In this document: positions 34,370 to 46,848 of the stretch, in pieces
Numbering within the stretch: position 1 is the stretch's first letter
How the letters are laid out: each line of letters opens with the position of its first letter
Notes under the pieces: generated by a model
What the model was told of the DNA's origin: nothing
Databases searched by the model: none
Seen by the model: only the letters and a program-made list of their open reading frames with translations
Program-made: the position numbers and the translations under genes
Assembly (NCBI GenBank): GCA_028583405.1
Contig: CM053247.1
Span: forward strand, 10,050,946-10,114,945
Reading direction: 5' to 3'
Origin: Pogonophryne albipinna
Taxonomy: Eukaryota > Chordata > Actinopteri > Perciformes > Artedidraconidae
Length of the DNA stretch: 64,000 nt

Positions 34370-37300
34370 GCTGACTGTTCTGCAACTCCACCACAATTGA
34401 GATACATGAATAAAAATGAATATTTAATATTTAAAGTGTTGATATTAATTATTCATAAAACCGGCACTTTGCAAATGGATTAAATTAATTATGTTGATAG
34501 AATTAGAATAGATATGGAGGTTAATATAATAATGTTTGTATTATAGTTGCTGTAATGGATTCAGAGCCATCTCCTATTAATTGGATTGATGACAGTTTAA
34601 AGCCGCCAGGGTCATTTGTGCATCATCAGGGCTTTACATTAGTCAAGTTGGATGAAGTGTGTGCACGACTTTTAGAAGAGGAGATTCAGTCTCCTTATAC
34701 TGTAGTCCAAAACTTGACACTGTGAACAAAAGGGTGAAATTCAAAAGCAAACAGTGTCACGCATAATACAAATTCTCCTTCATTTGTCCTTTGGTAATAG
34801 ATAAGGTTTTTATTACGCAGTAAAACCAATTTAGTTTTATACCTCTAATGTATTTCAACAAACTGTATAATTACTTACGATGTATGGGCGTCCAAAAGTA
34901 ATTTAAGTGTAATCAAGTCAAGTATGGTGCAAAATAAAACTCAATTTATTTTTGTTTTGTTGGTTCTGGCTCCATTGAAGCCAACTTGTGTCTGAATTGA
35001 ATACACATAACATTTAACATTTGAACTTTACAGAATCTACTGTACTACTTATTATTATTTAAATGTATACGTGGTGGTGATAAGTAGCAGTGGCCAGAGG
35101 CATTATTTGTTCTTGTTTTTGTAGGTCTGTCTCTACAAAGACAAGACTCAAGAACAAACATATTAGAGTTTAAGTGTTAAGGTCACTGTAACATCAGATG
35201 GTCGTATTCTCTTGCTTTATTTTGCGGATGTTATCTAAGTCTTGTCTTTTAAGTATTGCTGATAAAATGGGGAATATACTGATTAGTTTTTTAATTTCAA
35301 CTAGTCATTGCATGTCAAATATTGCAGGTTCTGACTACATCATATCATTTTAAGTTTCCAAAAATACCCTGACATGTATTCAAGAGTTGAAGATAATGAG
35401 GTTTCGCCCCACTGACAATATGATCTAACAATCAATATTTTTCATTTGAAAATGTAGAATATCAGCAGAAATTGCCAGCAATCAGCAGCTTCAATCCAAA
35501 AACATTATCCCTTAAAATTCCCTATCAGTCAAACTCTAGTTTCAAGTGCTCCTATCCCTCCTTCAAGCCCTGTGCCAACACACTTCCTCGCCTTTAAAAT
35601 CATATTACATTTGCCGAAGCCTGCGTATAAATTTTCCCTGCGTCTCATCAGGCTCCCCGCTCAGTATGGCCTCTCCTCTGACTGATATTGGCTCATCATA
35701 CTTAATCTAGGGTGAAATTTCCTAGTCTGTGCTAAATGACTTGCAGCCTTCACGAGAGAGGAGATATTTATTTTTCTCAGGGCTAATGACCTGTCCCCCG
35801 GACCCACCCACTGATGGTTATTTACTAGGGCCCAGATGCTTGGGCTCAAAATGAGTGGTAATGTCAGTGGGCGCCATCCTTCATCGGGCCGCCCCTGATT
35901 GAATCCGAGTGATCCCATTGACATTGACTCTGTGACTTTTAAGGCCATTACCTTCCACCGCCCACGATGATCACCTCATCATCTCCTCCGAGCTGACAGC
36001 TGATTAGCAACAAATTACTGACAGGAGAAGGCTCTGACACCGGGTACAAGAGGTTGGAGAGAGTGTGTGTGTGTATGTGAGCAGAGAGAGGAAGGGGGGG
36101 TGGGGGGTTGCCAAGGAGTCAGGGACCTCCTCCTCCTTCTCACATACACACTCAAATGCAGACACCCTGCATACAATCAAAGTAATAGCTGTATCTATGA
36201 CGCAGCGGTGCCCTCGCCACTAAGCTCATGGTAATGTAATAAGTGTTGAGGGAAAACGCCAGCGCTCATATGGTTAGCCTTCATGCAATGAGTACACAAG
36301 CAGCTGCTTTTCATTGGAGGAGAGGCAGCGCACTTCATTTGGTGGCTTTCTGTGTGGGCCTGATATGGTTTATCTTTAAAGATAAACTGCAGAAAGTGAA
36401 GGTTCATCAGTGGGTTCTTACTAGTTTCAGAGGTAGACTGGTAAGTGTCTCCAAGTCCTACAATGGAAATCCCCAAAACTGCCTTAATCGAAAGCTTTAC
36501 ATTAAGTGGATAAGGGTTTCTTTGTTTGTTGATTGGGGATTCCTCAAAGAACTTAGTGTTCCCTGTAGTTTAACTGTAAAGATCACCTAATTCATCAAAG
36601 CTCAATTATATGTCATATTATTCTACTACTGTTCTTTGAACCATACCATAAAACCCATGTTTTTCAGTACATAACAATTTGAAACAAAGATTTAATGATA
36701 AAAAATCTTGTTTACCACAAGGAAGTTAATAAATAAAAGCCTCAAAGATGCCACATGAAGACATTGAGGAACACAGAAGATCTTCTGCGAGAATTACCTT
36801 CTCCATTGGATGGTTTTTCATTGTCAAAACTTTGCAAACCTTTTGTCCGTTATTAAACCTTATCTTTTTATTTTGATCAAACTGTAACTGTTTAATAGCA
36901 CAAAGACTTTACTTTAACAATTCTCTTGAGACATACACATCTTTTTTTAAATAATTTGCATCATAAAAGTAAACTGTTTCACAAAATCATTGAGAGTACT
37001 GAACTGAGTATTTTCTTTTACTTTGTCAATGCTTTACATCTTTTAAAACTGCGATCCCCAATCCAAAAACCTGTCTTGGCTGACTGCATGCTTAAATGAA
37101 GAATAATATTAATGTTTTGTTAACATAGTTTGACTTAACTTACAGCATGTCATTCTTGAACTGTTGATTCATCTCTAATCCAGCAATGATATCCTGAATG
37201 AATACCTCTGAGGATCCTTAACAAAGGCTCCTGCCAGCAGCAGATATCCACTTTCTCGAGGCGAGAGAGGCACAAACCTTCCTCGCCTCCTCGAGGAGCA

Positions 37301-38951
37301 TCTGTCTGGGCCTCCAGCCCTCAAGGACCGGACAAGATAGCAGCAGATGAGCAGTGAGATGCTCCATTTGCTACCAACAGGATCCATTTTTAATGCTTGG
37401 GGGCCATTTAAAGCCCCCTTTTAATTACATTTAGGTCCCAATGTACTAGGACTCATATATGGAGGCGATGGGATGTGTTTCAAGTCTCACTGGCTTCGTA
37501 GGTACTTTGGTTCTGGTCTGGGGACCTTTGTGAGATGCTGTGGTTGACGGCTGACCTCGGCACTGAGTTCTTTACAAAGTTATAAGTCATATAAGTGGCA
37601 GAGGGTGTGATGAAATGGTCTTCACTTGTGTCTGTCTGGGACAGATACACTCACTGAACTGGCTGGAACAGCACTTTCCTGCAATTACACAGGCAGGACA
37701 TCTCACATACATCCCACGGGATGTTCATCCTGTTGGGTCATGGCAGTAGACATTAAGAGATACTGACACAGGTGGATTTGTAACCCCCAGGTGCTAATCT
37801 AAAGGGATCGGGTGCATTGCATTCACATACAGAGCAACTGACCTGCTCAGGGTCTAACAACTCATTGTAGGAAATGGAGGCAGCAGTGACCTAAAACTTA
37901 GTATAACAGGATTCCCTCCTTGCACATGTGCCCGTTAGCAACCTTTATTGGACTAAATGGATTGCCAACTTGGAACACAGCTTTGAGTTCTTATAAAACA
38001 TCCATGGTGTGTATTTTGGTTTATCTTTTTAGTTGATAGTATATTTGTCATTTATTTTGGGCTTGTGTTTTGGAAATAATATATTTGAGCTGCAGACAGA
38101 AGGTCTTCTTTTCAGTCCTTTGGACTGTGAACACATGGTCCATGTGGATCCTCAACAACTCTTCATACACATTTGCATCCTTCATCTAATAATAAGGCCT
38201 GTAAATGTATGGAAATGTATTGAAATCAATCTTTTTCCAAAGCATTTATCAGTATTTAGTTTTTGGTCCAGATGCTTGGAGTAGATATTCAACAAAGATT
38301 TCACAGCAGAAACCGGTACAAAGCAATGTACTGTATTACAAGTGTTTTGAAACTCTGCACAGTGTGGATCAAGGCAGTGTAATCCCACATGCAGAGTGAG
38401 AAACACAAAACTGCCAAGTCAACATGCCAACAGACACAAGGTATTTCCCAGTTCTGTTCTACCCTCGTCTCGGCCAAGCCTCCAACCCCATCTCCAATAC
38501 CAGCAATAGGTCAAGCCAAATTGTCCCGAACCAAAAACATTGATTTGAGCTATCCTTTCTTCAATATCGGTTTTTGTAAAGTTGTATTTAAATGTAATTC
38601 TTGGTGACATTAAAAAAGGCCTAACATATCTTGAATCTTAAACTTTCTGTTGTATTGCTACCGCTTTGTAAAAATACACTAACAAGTAAAAGTCCTGAAT
38701 CAAAATATACTTATAAATACAATGAAAATACTAATCTTAAGTACTAGTATACCTCAAGACAGAAGATGTACAGTACATTCAATTCACTTGGCTTACTTGT
38801 GGCTACAGCTTGCAAGCAGATTACCTTTTATTTAATTAAATTAACTTATATTTGTTTTCGATTACTGCAATAATAGCAAACATACATTTATTATGAAGCA
38901 ATCATATTTGTCCCCTTCCATGTTGATAAGACGATTGTATACATTTAAGGA
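34368..38951. other. unique sequence, no gene seen
   Basis: A repeat-poor stretch. AT-rich regions alternate with a GC-richer block at 35,640-36,020, a short GT run at about 36,064-36,080 and a G-rich run near 36,097-36,108. Frames at 36,195-36,590 overlap on both strands and match no family I know. Confidence 0.4.
35640..36020. promoter_or_regulatory. candidate conserved non-coding element
   Basis: Repeat-free block with TATTGGCTCATCATACTTAA, GAGATATTTATTTTTCTC and AAGGCCATTACC. It contrasts in composition with its neighbours. The functional call is inference only. Confidence 0.22.
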
Positions 38952-39183
38952 ACAACACGTTCTCAATCCCAACCCGTCACATGTTGACGGTCGGTCAGGG
39001 CCCCTCCCCGTCACTCTATCACGGACAGGGTACCCCTTGAGAGTCAGTTTTCAACGGGCAGGGCGTCCCATTGACTTGCATAGAGCTCCCTGAACGTTGG
39101 TAATAGACGAGTTGGGATAGCGACGAAATGCTCTCCGCAGATCCATTCTAACAGCGTTTATCAACCTTTTTCTTACTCAATAT

Positions 39184-39445
39184 CAGTGCTTGAATTGGGC
39201 CGGTACTCATCGGTACGCAGCCGCCGGCCGCCGGCGGCACGTCATGACAACATATATGCACAGCGTATAGATGCGTCATGAGATGCCGCCGGCTGCCGCG
39301 ATTAGAGCGGAAAAGACATCACATAACGTTAGCATTTCGAAAATGTTAGCGTGGCTTAATAATAGTGCGAAAAGACAGCGGTTGTCGCCGGACAAGGATT
39401 CCCTCTCTCCTTTCCTGCTGAAAGATGGTGAGTGTACTCAGGGAC
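39184..39445 (+). pseudogene. 5' end of a hAT-like element with transposase exon 1
   Basis: Starts CAGTGCTTGAATTGGGCCGG, a hAT-style CAG terminus. After a GC-rich leader (GCCGCCGGCCGCCGGCGGC) an ATG at 39,343 opens 28 codons (MLAWLNNSAKRQRLSPDKDS and eight more) ending at GATG followed by GTGAGT, a splice donor, at 39,427/39,428. This short Lys/Arg-rich first exon resembles those of ZMYM1-like (hAT-derived) transposases in fish. No later exon follows here, so this is a fragment. A similar protein's C-terminus occurs at 48,502-48,657. Confidence 0.45.
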
Positions 39446-39758
39446 GAAGAGTCATTTAACCAGCCGACACATTTCTCAGCTGATACCACTCTTCCACATC
39501 CATACCAACACACCTACATCATATTAGTTGCATACATGTATTCCAATGGCTGGCAGGGCCCCATTATACAACAGGCAAAGAAACCAAGAAATGACAAGCA
39601 TGTAATTCAATGGTAAAATGTCACATCTGGTGATATAGAGTAAAAAGGACAAATTGAACTATTTTCCTCCAATATAAAACCCTGACATTACAAAATGCAT
39701 GATTTTATACCGTTATGGCGGAGAGATCAAAAGATGTGGTTATAATGGGAGTGGATGG

Positions 39759-40828
39759 GACATTTTTGTCCCGAATGGCTAATGTGTGAGTTCTTTGTTT
39801 AATCTGATTCTGTGCAAAAACTAATAATCCACCAAAATAAATGTTGTTGCTATTCTTTGACATATCCGAGACTGTAATAAAAAAAGCTGACCACCCCAAC
39901 ATTTATTATATGGAAAATAATTGCCTTTTTGTGCATGTTTTTCATAGAAAACGCAAATTCATGTTTTCAAACTGGCAGTTAAAGGGTTAAAATTCTGACC
40001 ATAATTTAACATTTGGTATTTTTGATCAGGACTGAAGTTGATTGAAAGATTTAACCCCAAAAGGTTTAAAAAATATTAATCTGTTGTCATTTTAGAGCAG
40101 TTTTTGGAAGTGGACATTTTTGTCCCGAATGACTAATGTGTGAGTTTTTTGTTTAATCTGATTTTGTGCAAAAACTAATAATCAACCAAAATCAATGTTG
40201 TTGCTAATCTTTGACATATCCAAGACTGTGATAAAAAAAGCCAAACCCCCCAACATTTATTATATGGAAAATATCTGCCTTTTTGTGCATGTTTTTCATA
40301 GAAAACGCAAATTCATGTTTTCAAACTGGCAGTTAAAGGGTTAAAATCCTGAACATAATTTAACATTTGGTATTTTTGATCAGGACTGAAGTTTATTGAA
40401 AGATTTAACCCCAAAAAGTTTAAAAAATATATTAATCTGTTGTCATTTTAGAGCAGTGTTTGGAAGTGGACATTTTTGTCCCGAATGACTAATGTGTGAG
40501 TTTTTTGTTTAATCTGATTTTGTGCAAAAACTAATAATGCAAAAAAATCAATTTTGTTGATAATCTTTGACATATCCAAGACTGTTATAACAAAAAGAGC
40601 CAGTCCCCAGATATGTATTTTATGGAAAATAACACATTTTCTCTGTTTTCATCATGAAAAAAAACAGCGGTTTCATGTATTCAAAATGGCATTTAAAGGG
40701 TTAAAATCCTGAAAATGATTACATTCTTGGTATTTTCTATTAGGGCGGAAGTTGCTTTAAAGATTGAACCCAAATAAGTTGTGAAAAAAACCTTTTAATA
40801 TAATGTTTTTATCAAAGTCTTTTGCAGT
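39759..40828. repeat. tandem satellite, about 355-bp unit, three copies
   Basis: The phrase GACATTTTTGTCCCGAATG starts units at 39,759, 40,113 and 40,469, giving periods of 354 and 356 bp. A degraded start (GGAAATGTTTGTCTCAAATG) follows at about 40,829. Units 1 and 2 are very similar; unit 3 diverges in its second half. Landmarks in each unit are GTTTAATCTGATT, AAAACTAATAAT, TTTGACATATCC, CAGTTAAAGGGTTAAAAT and TTTAACCCCAAA. No coding frame. Confidence 0.93.
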
Positions 40829-41158
40829 GGAAATGTTTGTCTCAAATGGTCAATAAGCATAGTCGATTTGTTACACAGTGAATTAAAGACCGATTTGAAA
40901 AATTGAAATTGGAATTCCAAAATAGATCGAGAAAATAGCCTTGTTACAAAAAATCAGGCCATTGGCACCAACACAACCAAAGTTATTGCAAAATGAAAAG
41001 TGAAAATCATGAATCTGCTGACCTTCATCTTTCGACAGGGGTCCCACAAGGTTCAATCCTGGGACCATTACTATTTTTGCTCTATATAAATGATTTACTA
41101 TGATATGATATGATGATGTATATGTATATATACGTATATATGATGTATATATGTGTAT

Positions 41159-41801
41159 TGTTACGGTTGCGGTTTCTGTCTGCTCATTAATCTGCCTGTG
41201 AGTGTAATATGTAAATAAGCTGCGCAGTAGCCCTGACGCCATTGGCTGCCCATCCTCTGGTCCGCCTCCGAAGATCGTGATTGGAGCACGCCTGACCCGA
41301 CGTCTTCCAGTCGCAGCGCACCCCGCCGGCGCACACCGCCGGCGCACACCTGCTGCAGATGATTATAAAGGCCGGGAACAACTACCACTCTGGAGGCTCT
41401 GTTGAGTGAACAGACGCCTCTCGCATTTTGCTCTTCATTCTGTGGTTAATCTTGTGTGTCTATCTCTGTGTGATATGGTGTGTTAGTAGAGTGTAGAGTA
41501 GGTTAGTTAGTGTTTAGAGTATAGTTAGGATTTGTGACTGTTGCCTTTAGTTTAGCTGTGTTTTGTGTAGTTGTACCACTCTTGAAGTGAGGTTTTGTTT
41601 CGTTCTTTAGTTAGTGTACTAGTATTTATTTTCCCCACATATAACTAGACTCCTGTGTTAGAGTCCTCCCTTTGTTTGTTTCAGGCTGCCTGCCTGCCTT
41701 TTGTTTACATTGCTGTCTAAAATAAACCCCTTATAATAATTACCAATACCAATCTGGTTGTGTTGCTTCCCTTTGATTCCCCTAGTTCAGAAGGGAACGC
41801 A
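41159..41801 (+). mobile_element. putative solo LTR in the host LINE
   Basis: Begins TGTTACGGTTGCGG and ends AAGGGAACGCA, a TG...CA form. It contains a TATA-like ATTATAAAGG (about 41,361) and a polyadenylation-type AAATAAACC (about 41,719). It sits in AT-rich TATGA/TATATG simple sequence, so no target duplication can be read. ATGATTTA appears on both sides of the whole insert (41,090-41,097 and 41,863-41,870). Internal retroviral or Gypsy genes are absent. The LTR call is by form only. Confidence 0.5.
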
Positions 41802-41919
41802 ATATGTATATATGATGTATATGATGTATATATGATGATGATATGATATGATATACTACTATATGATTTATTTATGTCCTGACACAAACATCCAAATGTA
41901 TGCAGATGACACTGTAATA

Positions 41920-43268
41920 CACTGAACAAAAATATAAACGCAACACTTTTGTTTTTGCTCCCATTTTTCATGAGATGAATTCAAAGATCTAAAACATTTT
42001 CTATATACACAAAATAACCATTTCTCTCAAATATTGTTCACAAATCTGAAAAAATCTGTGATAGTGAGCACTTCTCCTTTGCCGAGATAATCCATCCCAC
42101 CTCACAGGTGTGGCATATCAAGATGCTGATTAGACAGCATGATTATTGCACAGGTGTGCCTTAGGCTGGCCACAATAAAAGGCCACTCTGAAACGTGCAT
42201 TTTTGCTTTATTGGGGGGGTCTGGGGGGGTCCGAAAACCAGTCAGTATCTGGTGTGAGGGGTAGGGTTAGGGTAATGTTGTGAATCGAGTGGCCCATGGT
42301 GGTGGTGGGGTTATGGTATGGGCAGGCGTATGTTATGGACGACGAACACAGGCCACTCGATTCACAACATTACCCTAACCCTACCCCTACCCCTCACACC
42401 AGATACTGACTGGTTTTCGGACCCCCCCAATAAAGCAAAAATGCACATTTCAGAGTGGCCTTTTATTTATTGGCCAGACTCCTCACCCACACCAAATCAT
42501 GGCATCACATCACCCCGGTCCTCAAAGAACTCCACTGGCTCCCCGTTTTACACCGCATCCACTACAAACTCCTGGTCCTCACTTTCAAAGCCCTCCACCA
42601 TCTGCCCCCACCCCCCTACCTCACTGACCTCCTCATCCTCTACCAACCACCCCGGTCCCTCAGATCCACCTCAGCCGGTTTGCTTTCCATCCCCAAGGCC
42701 AAACTCCGGAGCTTCGGGGACAGAGCCTTCTCTGTGGCAGCCCCGAAGCTCTGGAACTCCCTCCCCAAATACCTCCGTGAGTCTGAGTCCCTCACCCTGT
42801 TCCAGTCCCGCCTCAAAACCCACCTCTTCAACTCTGTATCCATAAGCCCCCCCACCCCCTCTCAATCAACTTCCTCCTGACTGCTTTTCTGTTTTGTTTT
42901 GTTTATTTTTGGCTTTGTTTTTTTTTGTTTTTTTTTGTCTACCCTCCCTCCCAAATGTAAAGCGTCTTTGGGTTCAAGAAAAGCGCTATAGAAATAAAAT
43001 ATATTATTATTATTGTGGCCAGCCTAAGGCACACCTGTGCAATAATCATGCTGTCTAATCAGCATCTTGATATGCCACACCTGTGAGGTGGGATGGATTA
43101 TCTCGGCAAAGGAGAAGTGATCACTATCACAGATTTTTTCAGATTTGTGAACAATATTTGAGAGAAATGGTTATTTTGTGTATATAGAAAATGTTTTAGA
43201 TCTTTGAGTTCATCTCATGAAAAATGGGAGCAAAAACAAAAATGTTACGTTTATATTTTTGTTCAGTG
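41920..43268. mobile_element. palindromic Tc1 derivative inserted at the YADD codons of the LINE
   Basis: Starts CACTGAACAAAAATATAAAC and ends in the inverse sequence, with TA on each side (41,918-41,919 and 43,269-43,270). The ends match the full Tc1 at 53,843-55,476. The interior is not a gene. The right-hand part of the element occurs twice in opposite orientation (about 42,190-42,294 and 42,351-42,455) around a 56-base loop that is a scrap of transposase coding sequence. A telomere-like GGGTAGGGTTAGGGTAA lies in each arm. A LINE tail (42,468-43,014) interrupts the right terminal repeat. Confidence 0.88.
42468..43014 (+). mobile_element. L2-like LINE 3' fragment inside the Tc1 derivative
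   Basis: Codes the C-terminal end of a LINE reverse-transcriptase protein (141-codon frame 42,455-42,880, for example FGDRAFSVAAPKLWNSLPKY) followed by a T-rich untranslated stretch and the tail AAAGCGTCTTTGGGTTC, AAGCGCTATAGAAATAAAAT and ATTATTATT. This is a very common fish L2-type end. It splits the Tc1 terminal repeat between TTTTATT and GTGGCC. Only the 3' part was copied in, which is normal for such LINEs. Confidence 0.82.
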
Positions 43269-43396
43269 TATATGTACATGGAAGCAATATGACACAAGTG
43301 GTTAATGAACTGACAAACACCATGGTTCATGTAACAACTTGGTTGGAACAATGCTGTTTGCAACTAAATATTTGTAAAACAGTATGCATCTTCTTC

Positions 43397-43504
43397 AATC
43401 AATCAATCAATCAATGTTTATTTATATAGCCCAATATCACAAATGTTTAATTTGTCTCAGTGGACTTCACAGTTTGTACAGAATATCAGTACAACAAAGT
43501 CCTC
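43397..43504 (-). mobile_element. LINE/SINE 3' tail fragment with AATC repeat
   Basis: (AATC)4-5 followed by GTTTATTTATATAGCCCAAT and ATCACAAATG, the reverse complement of a common fish retroposon 3' end. It lies between LINE reverse-transcriptase pieces and next to the solo LTR, so it is another insertion in the host LINE. Confidence 0.65.
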
Positions 43505-43509
43505 TTGTG

Positions 43510-44031
43510 TGTCAGGATTGTTGTGTCATGTCGCGTTTCTGTGTCTAGGTGTGGGTGTTTTTCCGTTCTCCTTGTCATGTTTTCCTTCCTGTATATTGTC
43601 TGGTCTCTTTTCCCTGTGTTTCATGTCTGTCGTTAGTTCCCTGCTGTGTCTAATTTCCTGATTGTTTTCACCTGTCACTCCTTGTGTGTCTCCTGTGCTC
43701 ATCAGTGTCAGCCCCGCCCCTGATTGTTCCCACCTGTGTCTAGTTACCCTGTGTTTAAATTCCCCTGTCTCCCAGTGTTCAGTGTCAGTTCGTCTTGTCT
43801 CTTGCCATGGTCAGGTCGATGCTCTTTTTTGCTCATGAATAGTTTTATTCCTCATCGTGAGCGGCTTCATTTTTTGTTCTCTGTTGTTTTGTCATCTCGA
43901 CTAGAGTTTTGGTGGTTACCTTTTTGTTCATTTTTTGCCAGTCATGGAAAAATAAAGTATCTTACAATACTTTACCTCTGTCTCCCTGTCTGCAATTGGG
44001 TCCAACATCCTAAGTGCCTGAGATCGTAACA
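43510..44031 (+). mobile_element. solo LTR (522 bp) with 5-bp target duplication
   Basis: Begins TGTCAGGATTG and ends ATCGTAACA (TG...CA). It is flanked by TTGTG on both sides (43,505-43,509 and 44,032-44,036), a 5-bp duplication typical of LTR retrotransposons. A polyadenylation-type AATAAAG lies near 43,952. T- and C-rich composition with TGTCTCC and CACCTGTGTC phrases matches LTRs I have seen in fish. No internal genes remain, so it was left by LTR-LTR recombination. Confidence 0.85.
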
Positions 44032-44525
44032 TTGTGTTGCGCCAGATGTTTTTGTATCAGGGGAGAGGCTACAGGTGGTGTCACAATACAAGTACCTTGG
44101 AGTCATGATTGATTCAACACTCAATTTCAAAGCTCAGGTTAAAAAAATATGTAATGGGGTCAAATTCAGTCTGTCGAATTTTAGGTTCACCAGAGATTAC
44201 ATGTCAATTGAGGCATCTCTGATGTACACACACTCTATGGTTCTCTCACACATCACCTCCTGTTTAACTACTTGGTCACATGCCAGTACAACAACATTAA
44301 AACCAAACAAACACTCAAAATACTGGACAAAAAATCTGTTTTTTCGCATCACTGCCCAATACTCAAAAAATACAACTTGCTAAGCTGGGAAAACCGCATT
44401 AAACATGCAAATACTTACCTTACCTCACCTCCTCTTAGACAGTTTATTAACATACGCACAACTGCAACTAGGGTAACAAGAGGTGCAGCAAGAGGAGATT
44501 GCATTATTCCACTCAAAAGTTCTTT

Positions 44526-45304
44526 CAGGGTGTGTTCACACCTGCCTTGTATAGTCCGGTTGAATCGAACCCTGGTGCGTTTAGCCGCTTGGTGCGGTTC
44601 ATTTGGGTCGGTGTGAACACAGTCCGAGACCTCTTAAGTGAACTAAACAACCGGACTAAAATAGGTGGTCTCGGAGCGCTTGCTTGCGAACTCTGGAGCG
44701 GTTCATTGCTGGTGTGAACGCAGTCCGCACCAAAACATAGGAAGCGAAGTATTTACGTGTCACAAGAACGCGGATATCTTCAAAATCTTTAGCGAAAGAG
44801 TCTTTCAAGACATCCGCGGTTGTTTAGTTAAAGAGTGAAGCAGAATGAAGTGTTGAACAGTGTCGTGTAAAGTAAAAATTCTCCGTCAGGTACATAAAAG
44901 TAAGAACACCTGTCGTCGGTGAAACGCCCCTCCTTACTGCAGAACGTCTCTCATTATGTCATAATGTTTTTTAACGCACATTGTCTGATTATATAATCAT
45001 ATGCGCGGGCCGCTAGTGTCTGTTGATCTCCAGATTAACAGCAGCATGAGAATAACCTGCCGAAAGTGCCGATGCTCCATGGCGGAGGCTCCGGTAGAAA
45101 TTGCCGGGATTTGCGTTTTTACTCCCTTAATTTCTGACCAATGGTTGAACAGCATTTCCGTGCACATGACTTGTGTTTAAAGTTTATAGTCCGTTTGAGT
45201 TTTGCCCGTGTGAACGCAAACCGAACTTTCTGAAAAATGAAACAATGTAACAATGTTTTCTGGTGCGCACCAGAAAACGGACTATTAGGTGTGAATTCAC
45301 CCTG
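44526..45304. mobile_element. 779-bp terminal-inverted-repeat element in the host LINE
   Basis: Left end CAGGGTGTGTTCACACCTG and right end AGGTGTGAATTCACCCTG are inverted. Inverse similarity continues inward (for example GGTGTGAACACAGTCCG and CCGTGTGAACGCAAACCG). The insertion cuts the LINE protein between KSS and SFSVKAAQQW. A clear duplication is not visible, though the CAG...CTG ends are hAT-like. No transposase inside. Confidence 0.75.
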
Positions 45305-46109
45305 TCAGTCTTCATTTTCTGTTAAAGCTGCTCAGCAATGGAACTCAATCCCACCTCCAATCAGAGACCAGACCACATTCACTTTATTTAAATCAAAACT
45401 CAAAATATGGTTAGTGAGGAATCAGCTCTGCCAACACTGACCCAATCTTCTGCTCCTTAAAACCCACTGCCTGTGTTTTAACATGTTCTTTTGTTTTGTT
45501 TTGTTTTTGTTTTAATGTTCTGTATTTTAAATTATTTTATTTAAGTATCCCAGTAATGTCTGTTGCATGTTTTAAATGTATTGTATTTACTTGTTTAAGG
45601 CGAGACACCCCAGGTGAATAGGGTAATTTTTTTAACTTAAAGGTATCAGCTAGAGATTTCTCCAGTTAATTACTTACAATAAGGCAATTGTTTTTTGTAT
45701 TACAAGTTTCTGAAATAGCATGTTTAAATATGCAAATGATCCATTATCTCATTAAATATGCACACATTTTAACACATTTCAGGAATCGAAATCTGAACTT
45801 TGGATAAAGCCAGGTTCGAAATTATTGTTTCATTTTGTAGTCATATTAGTTTCTAAGGCTTTTAGAGAAGGGATATTGGATATCTCTTTTTATCACTCCA
45901 TAAATCAGAAAATACTGTCAACAGCCCTAAAATATCAATTTTCGCCATGTTTTTAGGTATACAATGTTGTATAATTCAGGCTATGAATTATATATGAACA
46001 AACCCTTCTGTAAAAACCTTCATAATATTGATAGGAATATAACTGGAAGGTTTGGTGTATGTACGTGCTACTGAAGTGGAAATTTCGAACTCAGAGTAGG
46101 AGAAAAAAC

Positions 46110-46313
46110 TCATTTTGAGAAAACGACCTTTAAAGATTGCAGTGAGGCGCTAGCTAAACCCTCCTGTTCTTTGGATGATAGCTTGCGCAACGACGCACTC
46201 CGTGAAGGTATTTCATGTTCGGGGTCATTTGTTTTTTGTATAACCTTGCTTCGTGCTAGTGACAATTGTTGTCGTCTTCTCTGTGAACGTTTTTTTCGCC
46301 GTTCTTTTGCCAT
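46110..46313 (-). CDS. 67-residue basic protein, left-arm copy (unknown)
   Basis: The left-arm copy starts MAKERRKKRSQRRRQQLSLA and ends with a stop after VVFSK. The first 20 residues include many Arg/Lys and could act as a nuclear localisation or nucleic-acid-binding segment; the rest is Ser-rich and probably disordered. It differs from the right-arm copy at residue 2 (Ala against Thr) and residue 42 (Leu against Arg), with about four base changes in all. I do not recognise the family. It could be the N-terminal exon of the element's original transposase, duplicated when the foldback formed. Whether it is translated is unknown. Confidence 0.35.
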   Translation of the reverse strand: MAKERRKKRSQRRRQQLSLARSKVIQKTNDPEHEIPSRSASLRKLSSKEQEGLASASLQSLKVVFSK

Positions 46314-46848
46314 TTTGAGATTTCAAGTTCTAGCGGAAAGTTAACCAGGAAGTGTTTTAGCACACCACGAGACGCATCTGAACGATGTTTTTGCCTGCCT
46401 GTTTTTCAAGTACTGGTCAATTTTGAGATTTTGTGCTATTTTGATTCTATAACATGTTTTCTTTCAGGCTTTTGGAAGGAAAACGTACAAAATACACATT
46501 TAAGTGTTTATTTTACTATAGTTTGTCTATTTGCGTCTGTAGATTTCTCCTAAATTCACCAAAAGTTAGCATTCTAACGTAACATAAAGTATCGCGGCCG
46601 CTGTGTGCACCATGTCAACAGAGATATCGCTGGAAAGCTGTGTCTCTCCCGCACAATCTCATCGGATCCAAATATGGTCATTTCCTTTGTATCAGCAACC
46701 AATCGTGAAAGCACAAAGGGGTCTTAAACCAAGAAACGAAATCTCATTGGCTGGTGTCAATTTCTGACAACGTGATTCGTTCAGATGCGTCACGTGGTGT
46801 GCTAAAACACTTCCTGGTTAGCTTTCCGCTCGAAATTGAAATCTCAAA

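Noticed and set aside
42318..42845. 175-codon frame rich in Ser/Pro
   Set aside because: An alternate frame of the L2-like LINE C-terminus and Tc1 sequence, not a separate gene.
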